Source of the DNA: JAOXRU01 sp965247735
Lineage (GTDB): Bacteria; Bacteroidota; Bacteroidia; Flavobacteriales; Flavobacteriaceae
Direction: 5' to 3'
Assembly (NCBI GenBank): GCA_965247735.1
Contig: CBDFHN010000001.1
Location: 496,001-560,000 of the forward strand
Length of the DNA: 64,000 nt
Shown: positions 8,500-16,815 of the stretch, one piece after another
Layout: every line of letters begins with the position of its first letter
Position numbering within the stretch: the stretch's first letter is position 1
Translations under genes and position numbers: made by a program
The notes under the pieces: generated by a model
The model's database searches: none
What the model saw: the letters and a program-made list of their open reading frames with translations, nothing else
Told to the model about the DNA's origin: nothing

Positions 8500-9042
8500 T
8501 TGAGCCAGCTGAGTGGCTAAGAAATAGGTTGCGATATTGCATTTGGCACGATTGGAAGAAGCTTGAAAGGAAACGTAAAAACCAAATTCGATTAGGAATA
8601 GAAAACGGACAAGCATACGCTTGGAGTAGAACTAGAACCGAGGAACGAACTCATGAATACCCCTAAAATAAAAAAGAAATGAATAATGGGAGGATGGGCA
8701 GTTGCTCAATGGCAAAGCCCTTATGAATACACCTAAAACAATAACTAAAAATGAATAAAGCCCAATTCTACGAACTACAATAACCAAATCTAGGCTAAAA
8801 CGAAAAGGGTACAGACCTTTGGTAGATTACATTAATAATACGCAAACTTCAATTTGGTGAACCGCCGTATATGCTCCTGAGATTTAAATATTTGGATATT
8901 TAAAACAAAAGGAAGGGGTGAAGCCTAGCGTATGTACGGTGGTGTATTCAGTATTTAGTTATTTCTTTTTGTCTTCATGAATCGCTACGCTTATTTGAGA
9001 GGCGCAGTGGCGATTTTTAAGTCGTCACCCGTCTACTCGATT
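8500..9042 (+). mobile_element. Group IIC-type intron, 3' fragment 2 with maturase remnant
   Basis: On the + strand a decayed reading frame encodes the maturase C-terminus: EWLRNRLRYCIWHDWKKLER, then LGIENGQAYAWSRTR and, after stops and shifts, GGWAVAQ..SP and FYELQ. Next come the domain V arms GAACCGCCGTATATGCT and AGCGTATGTACGGTGGTG, separated by about 50 bp instead of a tetraloop, then the tail hairpin and CTACTCGATT. There are many stops, so the protein is dead. The terminus abuts unit 5. The 8,420-8,500 stretch before it (GTGCTTGTATATGG and on) is spacer with no gene. Confidence 0.75.
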
Positions 9043-10180
9043 AGGCAACGTTTTTTATTCATTTTCCTTTTCAAAATAATTCCATACTTCATCTCCGAGT
9101 TTTTCTCCATACTCTGAATTGGTAAAAAGAATATAACCCCATTTTTTTTCTGTTTCCATAAGATAAGAACACGTAAATCCAGCGTTGTTTCCTCCGTGAA
9201 AATAGGTGTTACTATAAACCTTATCGGCTGTTAAAAAACCTAAAGCATAATAAACACTAATTCCAGTTGAAGATGTAGATATTTTTGAATGATGTTTTAG
9301 TAGTTCGGAATAACTTTCTTTAGTTAAAATTTTGTTATTCATTAGTCCAATCATCCATTTTGAAAAATCTATTGGTTCTGTTTGCATAGATGAAGGTGCA
9401 ACGAATTTGCCTTTATCTTTTTTGTACCAATAATCATTTTTTAAATCAATCCACTCGCCTTGATTATTGTAAGGTTCTGCTTTGTTCTTTTCTGTATAAG
9501 ATGTTGGTATAAATACTGTATGTTCCATTTTCAATGGTTTTGCAACTTTCTTTTGAAAAAGAGCTTCTAAACCGTCCCAATCCGTATTCTCTATTTTTTT
9601 CAAAACCATAGCGAGATATTGGTATCCTTCACCAGAATATTCATAATCTGTTCCTGGGTCAAACTTTATTTTTAGTTTCTTATCGTCTTCGTTTTCTCTC
9701 CAATTTGGAAATCCTGACCTATGGCTTAAAACCATTCTTGCTGTTATTTTCTTATATCTTTCGTCATTAGCAATGTCTTTATATGGCAAATATTCGTACA
9801 AGGGTTTATCTAAATCCAATTTACCTTCCTCAACAAATTGCATTACAAAAAAAGCAAATACTGATTTCGAGATTGATGCAGCTTCGAAAATGGTTTTGTC
9901 GGTAACTGGCAACTTTTTTTGAACATTGGCAAATCCAAAAGTGTTGTGATAAACTACTTTACTATCGTTTATGACTGCAATTGAAAGTCCGGGAATATTC
10001 AATGAGTCCATTCTTGATTTGAGAAAAGTATTAATTGAGTCAGTTGAAACTTCCACTCCTAAAAGGTTCTTAATTTTGTTTTGTGATTGACAACTCATAA
10101 ATGAGATTATCAGAAGTAAAAACATAAATATTTTCATTGTATTTTCTTTCATTCTATGGTGTTTCTTAAATGTTGCCTAA
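9041..10180 (-). repeat. Cassette-like unit 5
   Basis: Left end TTAGGCAAC (9041-9049) and right end GTTGCCTAA (10172-10180) are perfect 9-bp inverted matches. On the minus strand the upstream side reads CGTTAGGC, the exact GTTRRRY form of an integron core site. Confidence 0.75.
9055..10137 (-). CDS. Serine hydrolase of the beta-lactamase / penicillin-binding fold, lipoprotein
   Basis: 360 aa from MKIFMFLLLIISFMSCQSQ, a lipoprotein signal peptide (a Met five codons upstream is also open). The SxxK nucleophile motif is SISK in FEAASISKSVFAF. A YSG triad residue lies in DYEYSGEGYQYLAMVL, and the third motif is HGGNNAGF. This is the class C/AmpH/EstB-like family: D-Ala peptidases, esterases and beta-lactamase relatives. 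The substrate cannot be told. Sole gene in a cassette-like unit, in line with cassettes that often carry resistance or cell-wall functions. Confidence 0.85.
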   Translation of the reverse strand: MKIFMFLLLIISFMSCQSQNKIKNLLGVEVSTDSINTFLKSRMDSLNIPGLSIAVINDSKVVYHNTFGFANVQKKLPVTDKTIFEAASISKSVFAFFVMQFVEEGKLDLDKPLYEYLPYKDIANDERYKKITARMVLSHRSGFPNWRENEDDKKLKIKFDPGTDYEYSGEGYQYLAMVLKKIENTDWDGLEALFQKKVAKPLKMEHTVFIPTSYTEKNKAEPYNNQGEWIDLKNDYWYKKDKGKFVAPSSMQTEPIDFSKWMIGLMNNKILTKESYSELLKHHSKISTSSTGISVYYALGFLTADKVYSNTYFHGGNNAGFTCSYLMETEKKWGYILFTNSEYGEKLGDEVWNYFEKENE

Positions 10181-10192
10181 CGACTGACTAAG

Positions 10193-10226
10193 AATCGTCT
10201 CTTGCCAAAGCAAGATATGATTTTTT
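10193..10226 (+). terminator. Hairpin and T-tract, likely intron target
   Basis: The + strand has TCTTGC-CAAA-GCAAGA with longer flanking pairing (ATC..GAT) followed by TTTTTT. It is a plausible Rho-independent terminator on the + strand although no + strand gene precedes it. Its position ten bases before a group IIC intron 5' end fits the known preference of that intron class for terminator hairpins. Confidence 0.55.
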
Positions 10227-10235
10227 AGGTTTTGT

Positions 10236-10326
10236 GTGTGCCCAGTATGGGCATCTTTTACTTACCGAAAGGTAATTAATTAATCTAGAGGGAACAAGTC
10301 CCTTATGCGCAGGGGTTACTCCGATC
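10236..10326 (+). mobile_element. Group II intron, 5' end fragment
   Basis: GTGTGCCCAGTATGGGCAT matches the common 5' start of bacterial group II introns (GTGYGCCC.GCATGGG). It is followed by AGAGGGAACAAGTCCCTTATG, close to the usual domain I pattern. After about 90 bp the intron is interrupted by the RAYT element. The matching 3' part resumes at 12,097 in the same orientation, with CGATCG at both break points. Confidence 0.6.
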
Positions 10327-10998
10327 GCGGGGATTTGAAATCCGTGCGCACACACATTCTTAATCCAAAACACTAACCAGTAAATAATACACAAACATCC
10401 AATGCATTTTTTAATTCAGCATAATTTCTAGCGGAACTAAAATAATAATCTTCAGGTGCTGTAACTATTTTTTCTTTCACTGGATTTTTATGTATATAAT
10501 TTAACTTTTCTTTTATAAACTTATTTGAATAAATATGTTCTGCATGATATCCATTTTGCCACACCTTTAAATGTTGCTCTCTTTTTAAATGTTCACATGA
10601 CTTTTTAAAATATGCCAATAGCCATTCTCTTCTGCTTTCTGGCTCCTCATTTATTGTTTTGATGATTTTTTTGGATGTAAACTTCTTAAAAACTCGCATT
10701 ATTTCGGAAAGATTGTACTTGCCAACTGATTTACAAAATAGATGCAAATGACTGTGCATTAAACAATAAGAATATATCTCTAAGCCCTTGTGTTCTTGAC
10801 AATATTTTAATGCATTTAATATTACATATTTTTGATTAAAACGTGTACATATGTCCATCCAACCTACAGTAGTAAGTGTTATAAAGTAAGCTTCTTCTAA
10901 TTCCGTTGCTTTATATTTGGTTGAGATATTTTTTATTAGTTATTTTTTGTTTCCTTTTTTGTATTTCCCCTCTTTGTGGGTACGGATTTTAAATCCGC
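10327..10998 (-). mobile_element. Full-length REP/RAYT element
   Basis: A 672-bp element bounded by palindromes: GGATTTGAAATCC on the left and GGATTTTAAATCC on the right. It holds one Y1-type transposase gene. Two shorter derivatives (534-827 and 11,850-12,096) share both ends and a common internal deletion. This is the arrangement of REP-associated tyrosine transposases and their palindromic repeats. Confidence 0.7.
10373..10927 (-). pseudogene. REP-associated tyrosine transposase (RAYT, Y1_Tnp), start codon lost
   Basis: The protein reads through ITLTTVGW, a MHSHLHLF HUH motif and the catalytic-Tyr region KEKLNYIHKNPV, ending SSARNYAELKNALDV. RAYTs nick and join single-stranded DNA at REP hairpins. 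At 10,925-10,927 the codon that should be the ATG is ATC; the deletion copy at 756-758 still has ATG at this place. Translation could begin only at an internal Met (MDICTRFNQK, 10,858), losing about 22 residues of the first strand, so the gene is probably impaired. Confidence 0.75.
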
Positions 10999-11133
10999 AC
11001 TATCACGTTGGTGGTATATCCGAGAATACGGGGTATTTGTATTGCTAAAAATGCAATTGTGAGAATTAGATTATTTTTGTTTTTATATTGTTTAGCTTTT
11101 GTTAGATTTTTAAGAATTGTTACTGAAAAAGGC

Positions 11134-11562
11134 TTATAGCTTAATTTCTGAACCCCATGTAATTGTAGTTATTTTCCATTTTTCATCAGCCTTATGTAGT
11201 GTGAACAACTTGTAATGGGCTTTGCCGTTATTTGTCGCTAATCGTGCTCTAACCAATGCAAGCTTTCCGTAAATTTCAATGCTCAATATTTCCTCTTTAT
11301 ATCTATTGTCTGCTTCAGCTGAATCTAAATCAAAAATAAACTCATCATAAGTTCCGTCCTTTTTTATGTACCTGTAAGCACCTTTTTTATGCATAGAAAG
11401 CTTTTTATGCTCAATACTTGCGGTGTGATCGCCAATAAAAAAATTCTCTGTTGTTTCAATAATAGCTTGACGGTCTGAAAAGTCTGTTTTTTGTGAGTAA
11501 GAATAAGAAGTAAATAGTATCAAAACTAGGGCAGGTAATAATATTTTAATTGATTTTTTCAT
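11134..11562 (-). CDS. NTF2-like / putative lumazine-binding family protein, exported
   Basis: 142 aa with signal peptide MKKSIKILLPALVLILFTSYSYSQ. The mature part (AIIETTENFFIGDHTASIEH, KGAYRYIKKDGTYDEF, ILSIEIYGKLALVRARL, HYKLFTLHKADEKWKITTITW) matches the Lumazine_bd_2 / NTF2-like fold common in Bacteroidota. No enzymatic role can be assigned. It stands alone between the RAYT element and an AraC remnant and has no matched cassette ends, unlike most neighbours. An AraC-type regulator once lay just upstream. Confidence 0.75.
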   Translation of the reverse strand: MKKSIKILLPALVLILFTSYSYSQKTDFSDRQAIIETTENFFIGDHTASIEHKKLSMHKKGAYRYIKKDGTYDEFIFDLDSAEADNRYKEEILSIEIYGKLALVRARLATNNGKAHYKLFTLHKADEKWKITTITWGSEIKL

Positions 11563-11741
11563 TGTTAAGTGGTATTTTAATAATTATTTATAATGTAATT
11601 TTTAATCTGTTTTGAACAGCTTACCAATAGGAAAACTATTAAAAATCGTGATATAGGTTTTTGCATTTTTTTGATATTTGAAGCAAATATGCAAAACCAA
11701 TTTCGATGGCTGATACAAAATTATAAAACAGTAGTTCGGAT

Positions 11742-11845
11742 TTATAAAGTAGAACTGAGACCAATGCTTTTTTTGTATTCGGAAGGTGTTTGCCCAGTCA
11801 GTTTTTTAAAGGAAGTAAAGAAAGTTGGTTTAGGGTTAAAACTCG
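11742..11845 (-). pseudogene. AraC family regulator, C-terminal remnant
   Basis: On the minus strand the frame reads SFNPKPTFFTSFKK, LTGQTPSEYKK and SIGLSSTL-stop (stop at 11,742-11,744). This is the end of the second helix-turn-helix of an AraC/XylS regulator. Only about 30 codons are left; the rest was removed at the junction with the MITE-like repeat. An open frame on the opposite strand over the same bases is an artefact. Confidence 0.75.
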
Positions 11846-11849
11846 ATCG

Positions 11850-12096
11850 AGAGGATTTATAGTCCGTCCAGTAAACAATACACAAATATCCAATGCATTT
11901 TCTAGTTCAGCATAATTTCTAGCGGAACTAAAGTATCACATATTTTTGATTCAAACGTGTAAATATGTCCACCTAACCTACAGTAGTAAGTGTTATAAAG
12001 TAAACTTCTTCTAATTCTGTTGCTTTATATTTGGTTGAGATATTTTTTATTAGTTATTTTTTGTTTCCTCTTTGTGGGCACGGATTTTAAATCCGC
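11850..12096 (-). repeat. RAYT-derived MITE-like element, copy 2
   Basis: About 247 bp sharing both ends with the full RAYT element and the same internal deletion as the copy at 534-827 (the junction follows AATTTCTAGC(G/T)(G/A)AACTAAA). The former start codon is GAT on the + strand, as in the full copy. The palindrome GGATTTTAAATCC closes the right side and is followed at once by intron sequence. Confidence 0.7.
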
Positions 12097-12329
12097 GATC
12101 GGGGCCTTTGGTAGCTTACATTAATAATACGCAAACTTCAATTTACTGAACCGCCGTATATGCTCCTGAGATTTAAATATTTGGATATTTGAAACGAAAG
12201 GACGGGTGTAACCAGCGTACGTACGGTGGTGTATTCAGTATTTAGTTGTTTCTTTTTGTCTTCATGAATCGCTACGCTTATTTGAGAGGCGCAGTGGCGA
12301 TTTTTAAGTCGTCACCCGTCTACTCGATT
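12097..12329 (+). mobile_element. Group IIC-type intron, 3' end fragment 3
   Basis: It holds the domain V-like arms GAACCGCCGTATATGCT and AGCGTACGTACGGTGGTG with the same long insert as at 8,850, then the tail hairpin AGTGGCGATTTTTAAGTCG and CTACTCGATT. It probably forms one broken intron with the 5' fragment at 10,236. The terminus overlaps the matched end and stop codon of the next unit. Confidence 0.65.
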
Positions 12330-13257
12330 ATAGGTAGTTTTTGTATTCTTCTAATTGTGTTGTCGAACTTGCAAAAACAAATTCATTAGAATGCTTAAAT
12401 ATGGTTTTGTTATAGTTATTTACTTCTAAAGAGTTTAATGAAATTTTTCTGTATTTTTCTTTTTGTTCCTGATAATGAATTAATAATGCAATTCGTGGTG
12501 TTATAGGGTAGTAAATATCTAACTGTGCAATTGTCCCATTATCGTTCAACTGGTCAATCTTATTATTGACTAATGGTTGGTCAGATGTAATAAAATCGAT
12601 TTCAGAAGTGTTCTCTAAAAATATAAATTTAGTTTGCTTTTCGTAAGTTAAAGAATCCGCAATACTTGTAGCATATATAAATGGTATGAAATTTAAGAAT
12701 TTTGGTGATAAATAGTCATATTTAACCACGGCGCTTTTAATTTTTAATTGCATATTTTTTGTTCTGAGATATTGAAAAGAGATAAATAACATTGTAAATA
12801 ATAATTCCATTTCATTATCCAAAAAAGCAAGGTCTTCATATTCCCTAATATTGATAAATCTCTTTCCAAAATTTTCAAATACTAAATGAGAATCTTCCAT
12901 AGCATTTGTGCGAAGTAAATTTAATTTCTCTTTTAATTCACTATTTTTCTGGTCGCCTAAGTCAATTGTTTTGATGAGTCTTTTTAATTTTGAATATGAG
13001 GTGAAATTTTCATAAAACTCCAGATTAATTTTTAGAGTAGACTCCTTACTCCATTGGTTAACTAATTCTTTAAGTATAATTTCTTCTTCTTGAGTAAATT
13101 CTTCAAGAGCATAGAAATATCGTTGTTGTGCTAAACCTTCAGGATTAGATTTTATGACTTTTTTTGATTTTTTAATTAGAGCTGGCACTTGTTTATTTTC
13201 AGCCCAAGATTTCAAATATTCTTTCCAAACATAATGATGTTTCTTTTTTACTTGCAT
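12328..13257 (-). CDS. DUF4238 domain protein
   Basis: 309 aa, no signal peptide. It opens QVKKKHHYVWKEYLKSWAEN, the HHYVP..YL..F signature of DUF4238, and has IDFITSDQPLVNN and IYYPITPRIALLIHY, the family's SDxP and P..P...L blocks. DUF4238 proteins are widespread in accessory DNA; the family has been suspected of nuclease or defence roles, but its function is not established. Sole gene of its unit. Confidence 0.8.
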   Translation of the reverse strand: MQVKKKHHYVWKEYLKSWAENKQVPALIKKSKKVIKSNPEGLAQQRYFYALEEFTQEEEIILKELVNQWSKESTLKINLEFYENFTSYSKLKRLIKTIDLGDQKNSELKEKLNLLRTNAMEDSHLVFENFGKRFINIREYEDLAFLDNEMELLFTMLFISFQYLRTKNMQLKIKSAVVKYDYLSPKFLNFIPFIYATSIADSLTYEKQTKFIFLENTSEIDFITSDQPLVNNKIDQLNDNGTIAQLDIYYPITPRIALLIHYQEQKEKYRKISLNSLEVNNYNKTIFKHSNEFVFASSTTQLEEYKNYL

Positions 13258-13307
13258 TGTTGTTTAAGATATCAAATTCGTTGGTTGTTGTGGTAAATTG
13301 CCTATAA
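12328..13307 (-). repeat. Cassette-like unit 6
   Basis: Left end TTATAGGTA (12328-12336) and right end TGCCTATAA (13299-13307) match inverted at 8 of 9 positions around one gene. The stop codon of the gene is the first triplet of the left end. Confidence 0.6.
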
Positions 13308-13651
13308 CGTGAGTCTGCGCACAAACTCCGTATTTTTGATTAAAGATATGTAAATAAGCGAAAATAAGCTTTTCTCTTGATGTTTTATTTATGCTATTTT
13401 TAGTGTATTAAAGTCTGGTTTAAAAATGATAGGCGCTAAAAAGAGCTTATAAGAGCTAATGAAGGCTTTTAAAAGGTAAATAGCATCTTTTAGCCTTGTC
13501 TTTAACCCATTTATGCCACAAATAGACACAAGTCTTCTACGGTTATAGCATATCATCATTAGGTTTACTTCTGAGAGCACATTTTGTTTGCCTTTCATTA
13601 GTGTAAATCCCTATTGCCTCTTTAGTGTACCAAATTGATGCTCTGTAACTA
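13308..13651 (-). mobile_element. IS1182 family transposase tail, remnant 3
   Basis: The end GTGAGTCTGCGCACAAACTC is followed inward by the minus-strand frame TEHQFGTLKRQ-stop-GFTLMKG, then KQNVLSEVNLMMICYNRRRL and ..PDFNTLKIA-stop (13,389). This is the C-terminus of an IS1182-type DDE transposase. The stop and a six-base loss near 13,610 break the frame. At 13,651 it joins IS91-like sequence. Confidence 0.75.
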
Positions 13652-14110
13652 TACCTAAAAAAGATACAAGATCAATTGGGTAAAGTCAAACTAAAAACAA
13701 AACCAGAGTTAAAACATCTAGTTTGTCCAAAGTGTAAACAAGTACGTTTAGTAACTATAGCTGTTTTTGATGCTAGAGGTCCACCAAAACACTGGTTAGA
13801 TAAGATAAAAAACATCATGTTAAAAAAATTAAACGCCAAGACGTAATAGTATAGCTATGCCTATAATCAAGATAACAACATAAAATATTTGGTACCTACT
13901 GAGAATGAATTAATTAATGCTGAAGAATAATTATTCAAACACTATTACACAGTACTGTTTTACCTAAATGGCTTCAAAAAGAAGCATTCACAAACACAAG
14001 AGTATCTTCTCAAAACCCATAGCAATTAGCCAATGACTTTTTTGTCCGGTTCAGTCAACACGGCGTTCATGTTGGGTCGTACCAACCACACGAACGCTTC
14101 TTAGTTATTG
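13652..14110 (+). mobile_element. IS91-like element remnant 3
   Basis: The + strand frame YLKKIQDQLGKVKLKTKPEL, CPKCKQ, FDARGPPKHW up to KKLNAKT-stop (about 13,845) is the IS91 transposase C-terminus. It is followed by the common 260-bp tail with the hairpin and GCTTCTTAGTTATTG. The IS1182/IS91 junction is the same as at 15,836, so the composite spacer has been duplicated. Confidence 0.7.
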
Positions 14111-14120
14111 CCCACAGTGT

Positions 14121-14813
14121 TTATATCACATTTAGTTCTTTTCTCATTAATTCTATAATCTCATCTTTTATACTTTGAGTAACTTTTCCGTCGATCTCTA
14201 GTTTCTTTTGTTGTTGATTAATCTTTTCTTGATTACCAGCCATCATTAGTTTTGGTAAATCAGACATCATTTTGTCAGATTGTTCCATTAATTTATCATA
14301 TGAGAGTTCTAGTAAGTCAAGTTTTTCAAGTATATCATCACTTGCAATTATTCGAATTGTATTGGTTTCTTGTTTAAGTTTCGTTAGTTCAGCATATGAG
14401 TCAGATGTCAATTTTTGAATTTTCTTTGACATAACGGTAACTGCTAAATTTTCTTTTTTCTTATTTCCTTGAGTTGCAGCATTCAGATAATTCTTATTGA
14501 ACTCATCCAATATAGGCATCATTTCCGATTGGCTTTTTATAGTTGCTTCATTTGTGAATTTATCTAACAGTTTGAAGAAACCTAAATATTGTTCCTTTTT
14601 ACTTTCGTATTGATATCGTCTTTTACTGATATCTAGTTGATGCTCTTTCTTTATTAATTCAGATTCCTCCAATAACTTTTTATTTGTGTCAATTAAGGCT
14701 TTCCTTTTTGCTCTTTCTTGAAAGTAGGTTTTAATATATAATCCTATAAGTCCAATAATTGCAAAGGCTAAATAAGCGACATATGGTTTTAAAAATTCAA
14801 AATCTATTTCCAT
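14121..14813 (-). CDS. Membrane-anchored coiled-coil protein
   Basis: 230 aa. One transmembrane helix near the N-terminus (VAYLAFAIIGLIGLYIKTYF) followed by a long charged, Lys/Glu/Gln-rich region predicted to be helical and coiled-coil (residues 30-90 and 150-225). No signal peptide cleavage site is apparent. It is downstream of a gamma-glutamylcyclotransferase-like gene in the same unit, 8 bp apart, so the two are probably one operon. I do not know the family. Confidence 0.6.
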   Translation of the reverse strand: MEIDFEFLKPYVAYLAFAIIGLIGLYIKTYFQERAKRKALIDTNKKLLEESELIKKEHQLDISKRRYQYESKKEQYLGFFKLLDKFTNEATIKSQSEMMPILDEFNKNYLNAATQGNKKKENLAVTVMSKKIQKLTSDSYAELTKLKQETNTIRIIASDDILEKLDLLELSYDKLMEQSDKMMSDLPKLMMAGNQEKINQQQKKLEIDGKVTQSIKDEIIELMRKELNVI

Positions 14814-14821
14814 TAGTTATT

Positions 14822-15460
14822 TTATTCCGATTTTATTAATTCCGCTAATTCTTTTTCAATTCCGTGACCTTTAATTCCTGCTAAATTTTCAAAATATTCT
14901 TTTATCTCGATTTCGTTTAAATTATAGGTTTCTTTTAGTCCGTTTATTATTGTTAATAGATATTGTTCACTAGGTGGATTTATTTCTTCGGTCAGATTTT
15001 TTTCATTCGTAAATGTGAAAATCGGATTTCCATTTTGCTCGCCTAAAAAAAGTAAATTACCATACCAAGATTTTTCTTTAATAATCAGAGAACCTTTTTC
15101 TTTCGCTTTTTTAAAATCAATTAGTAATTCTCCTTTATGATTAGTTTCTTGTTTTACAATTTCAACATACTGTTCAGGTGTTATTAAATACATTCTTCCG
15201 AAAGTCTGAACTTTATCGTTAAATTTCGTATTTATAAATCCGACACCACAAGAATCCCAACTTTTAGATTTTTTCGCAAAATAAAGCTCTCTGTTGATAT
15301 AAATTTCTTCCTTGTCCTGTGGTAAAGTTTTGTCCGAACAACCTTTATAAGTTTTCTTTGAGCCTTTCGGTTGTCCACCAAGAATGTAACAATGGAATCT
15401 ACTTTCCAAAATGTTTGAGCCATAACTGGCATACCAAATTTGTTTTATTTCCTCTGACAT
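14822..15460 (-). CDS. Gamma-glutamylcyclotransferase-like protein
   Basis: About 212 aa from the start MSEEIKQIWYASYGSNILES at 15460; the open frame reaches 16 codons further upstream but that would place the start in the unit end. The YASYGSN motif is the substrate loop of the GGCT/AIG2-like fold, and RFHCYILGG and WDSCGVGFI follow the pattern of a subfamily often mislabelled histone deacetylase. The catalytic Glu of true GGCT is not obvious to me. Known members cleave gamma-glutamyl amines; the activity here is uncertain. Confidence 0.65.
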   Translation of the reverse strand: MSEEIKQIWYASYGSNILESRFHCYILGGQPKGSKKTYKGCSDKTLPQDKEEIYINRELYFAKKSKSWDSCGVGFINTKFNDKVQTFGRMYLITPEQYVEIVKQETNHKGELLIDFKKAKEKGSLIIKEKSWYGNLLFLGEQNGNPIFTFTNEKNLTEEINPPSEQYLLTIINGLKETYNLNEIEIKEYFENLAGIKGHGIEKELAELIKSE

Positions 15461-15484
15461 TCGGTTTTGTTTAATTGTGGGTAA

Positions 15485-15836
15485 CATGAGTCTGCGCACA
15501 AACTCCATATTTTTGATTAAAGATATGTAAATAAGCGAAAATAAGCTTATCTCTTGATGTTTTATTTATGCAATTTTTAGTGTGTTAAAGTCTTGTTTTA
15601 AAATAATAGGTGCTAAAAAGACCCTATAAGAACTAATCAATACCTTTAAAAGGTAAACAACATCTTTTAGCCTTGTTTTTAACCCATTTATCCCCCAAAT
15701 AGACACAAGTCTTCTAAGGTTATAACATATCATCATTAGGTTTACTTCTGAGAGCACATTTTGTTTGCCTTTCATTAGTGTAAAAGTAAATCCCCATTGC
15801 CTCTTTAGTGTACCAAATTGATGTTCTGTAACTATA
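15485..15836 (-). mobile_element. IS1182 family transposase tail, remnant 4
   Basis: The better preserved of the two tails: the minus frame runs GIVTEHQFGTLKRQWGFTFT, LMKGKQNVLSEVNLMMICYN, LRRLVSIWG and on to ..QDFNTLKIA-stop at 15,566. This is the last part of an IS1182 DDE transposase, including the conserved E.QFGT.KRQWG segment. The N-terminal two thirds are absent. Confidence 0.8.
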
Positions 15837-15902
15837 CCTAAAAAAGATACAAGATCAATTAGGCAAAGTCAAACCAAAAATAAAACCAGCCTTAAAACAC
15901 CT
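15837..15902 (+). mobile_element. IS91-like remnant 4, left part
   Basis: Same start as remnant 3 (ACCTAAAAAAGATACAAG) joined to the IS1182 tail at the same base. It is interrupted by the IS3 element after AAAACACCT and continues at 17,160. Confidence 0.65.
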
Positions 15903-15934
15903 TGGACTACCTAGTAAATTTGTGACTAATTTTC

Positions 15935-16768
15935 TTAGGCCGCTTTGTTACTAAATCCTTTTAGTTTGATTTCCATTTCTAACGGAGTTAAATATCCTAA
16001 AGAAGAGTGTAATCTTTGTGTATTATACCAGTCTATATAGTCTTCAATAGATTTATATAATTGAGTATATGAAGTATATTTAAATCTATATAACCATTCA
16101 TGTTTAATTGTTTTAAAGAAACTTTCAGCTACAGCATTATCCCAGCAATTACCTTTTCTACTCATCGATTGGGTTATTTTGCAATTGAAAGAGAAAATAT
16201 CTGTGATCTTATTAGACGCATATTGTACACCTCTATCAGAATGAAAAATAAAACCATCTTTAATTTGTCTTTTACTTCTGGCCTGATGCCAAGTTTTAAT
16301 AATGGTGTTTTGGGAAGTCATGTCTTCGCTTAAAGTCCAACTTACTACTTTTCTATCTGCTAAATCTATGATGGTTGTTAGGTAATTCCAGTTATCATTC
16401 ACTCTAATATATGTAATATCAGAAATCCATTTTTCTCCTATTTTTAGACTTTTGAAATCTCTATTTAATACATTTTTTACTATTGGAAAACTGTGCTTTG
16501 AGTCTGTTGTTACTACAAATTTTCGCTTTAAGATACTTTTTAACCTCATTTCTTTCATAAGTAATCCTATATAAGACCGACAATATATAAGGTCTTCACG
16601 TTCTAGTTTTTTTTGAATCCGATGACTTCCATAGATTTCTCTACTATCTTCAAAAATGGCTTTAATCCTCTTCTTTAGATAATTTCTTGGAGTCTCCATA
16701 ACTATTAAGTCTTTGTTTTTAAGCCAGTGATAATAAGCGTTTTTACTAACTCTCATACACTTACACAT
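15935..16768 (-). CDS. IS3 transposase OrfB (DDE integrase domain)
   Basis: 277 aa as an ATG-started frame; the frame is open further upstream (HLFQERLIRYQFVLKNTDIY), so the natural product is the OrfAB fusion. Catalytic residues are visible: D in WISDITYIRV, D in FHSDRGVQYA and E in NAVAESFFKT, followed by the R...GYLTP end of the rve domain. HTH_21 occupies the first 60 residues (YGSHRIQKKL). Confidence 0.9.
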   Translation of the reverse strand: MCKCMRVSKNAYYHWLKNKDLIVMETPRNYLKKRIKAIFEDSREIYGSHRIQKKLEREDLIYCRSYIGLLMKEMRLKSILKRKFVVTTDSKHSFPIVKNVLNRDFKSLKIGEKWISDITYIRVNDNWNYLTTIIDLADRKVVSWTLSEDMTSQNTIIKTWHQARSKRQIKDGFIFHSDRGVQYASNKITDIFSFNCKITQSMSRKGNCWDNAVAESFFKTIKHEWLYRFKYTSYTQLYKSIEDYIDWYNTQRLHSSLGYLTPLEMEIKLKGFSNKAA

Positions 16769-16815
16769 CTTCTCAACACTATAAATATCCGTGTTTTTTA
16801 AAACAAATTGATATC

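Larger units (their letters stand above)
14108..15484 (-). repeat. Cassette-like unit 7 (two-gene unit)
   Basis: Left end TTGCCCACA (14108-14116) and right end TGTGGGTAA (15476-15484) match inverted at 8 of 9 positions around two genes separated by 8 bp. Confidence 0.6.

Noticed and set aside
11671..11862. A 63-codon + strand open frame
   Set aside because: It is the reverse complement of an AraC C-terminus (LTGQTPSEYKK on the minus strand), so the coding remnant is on the other strand.
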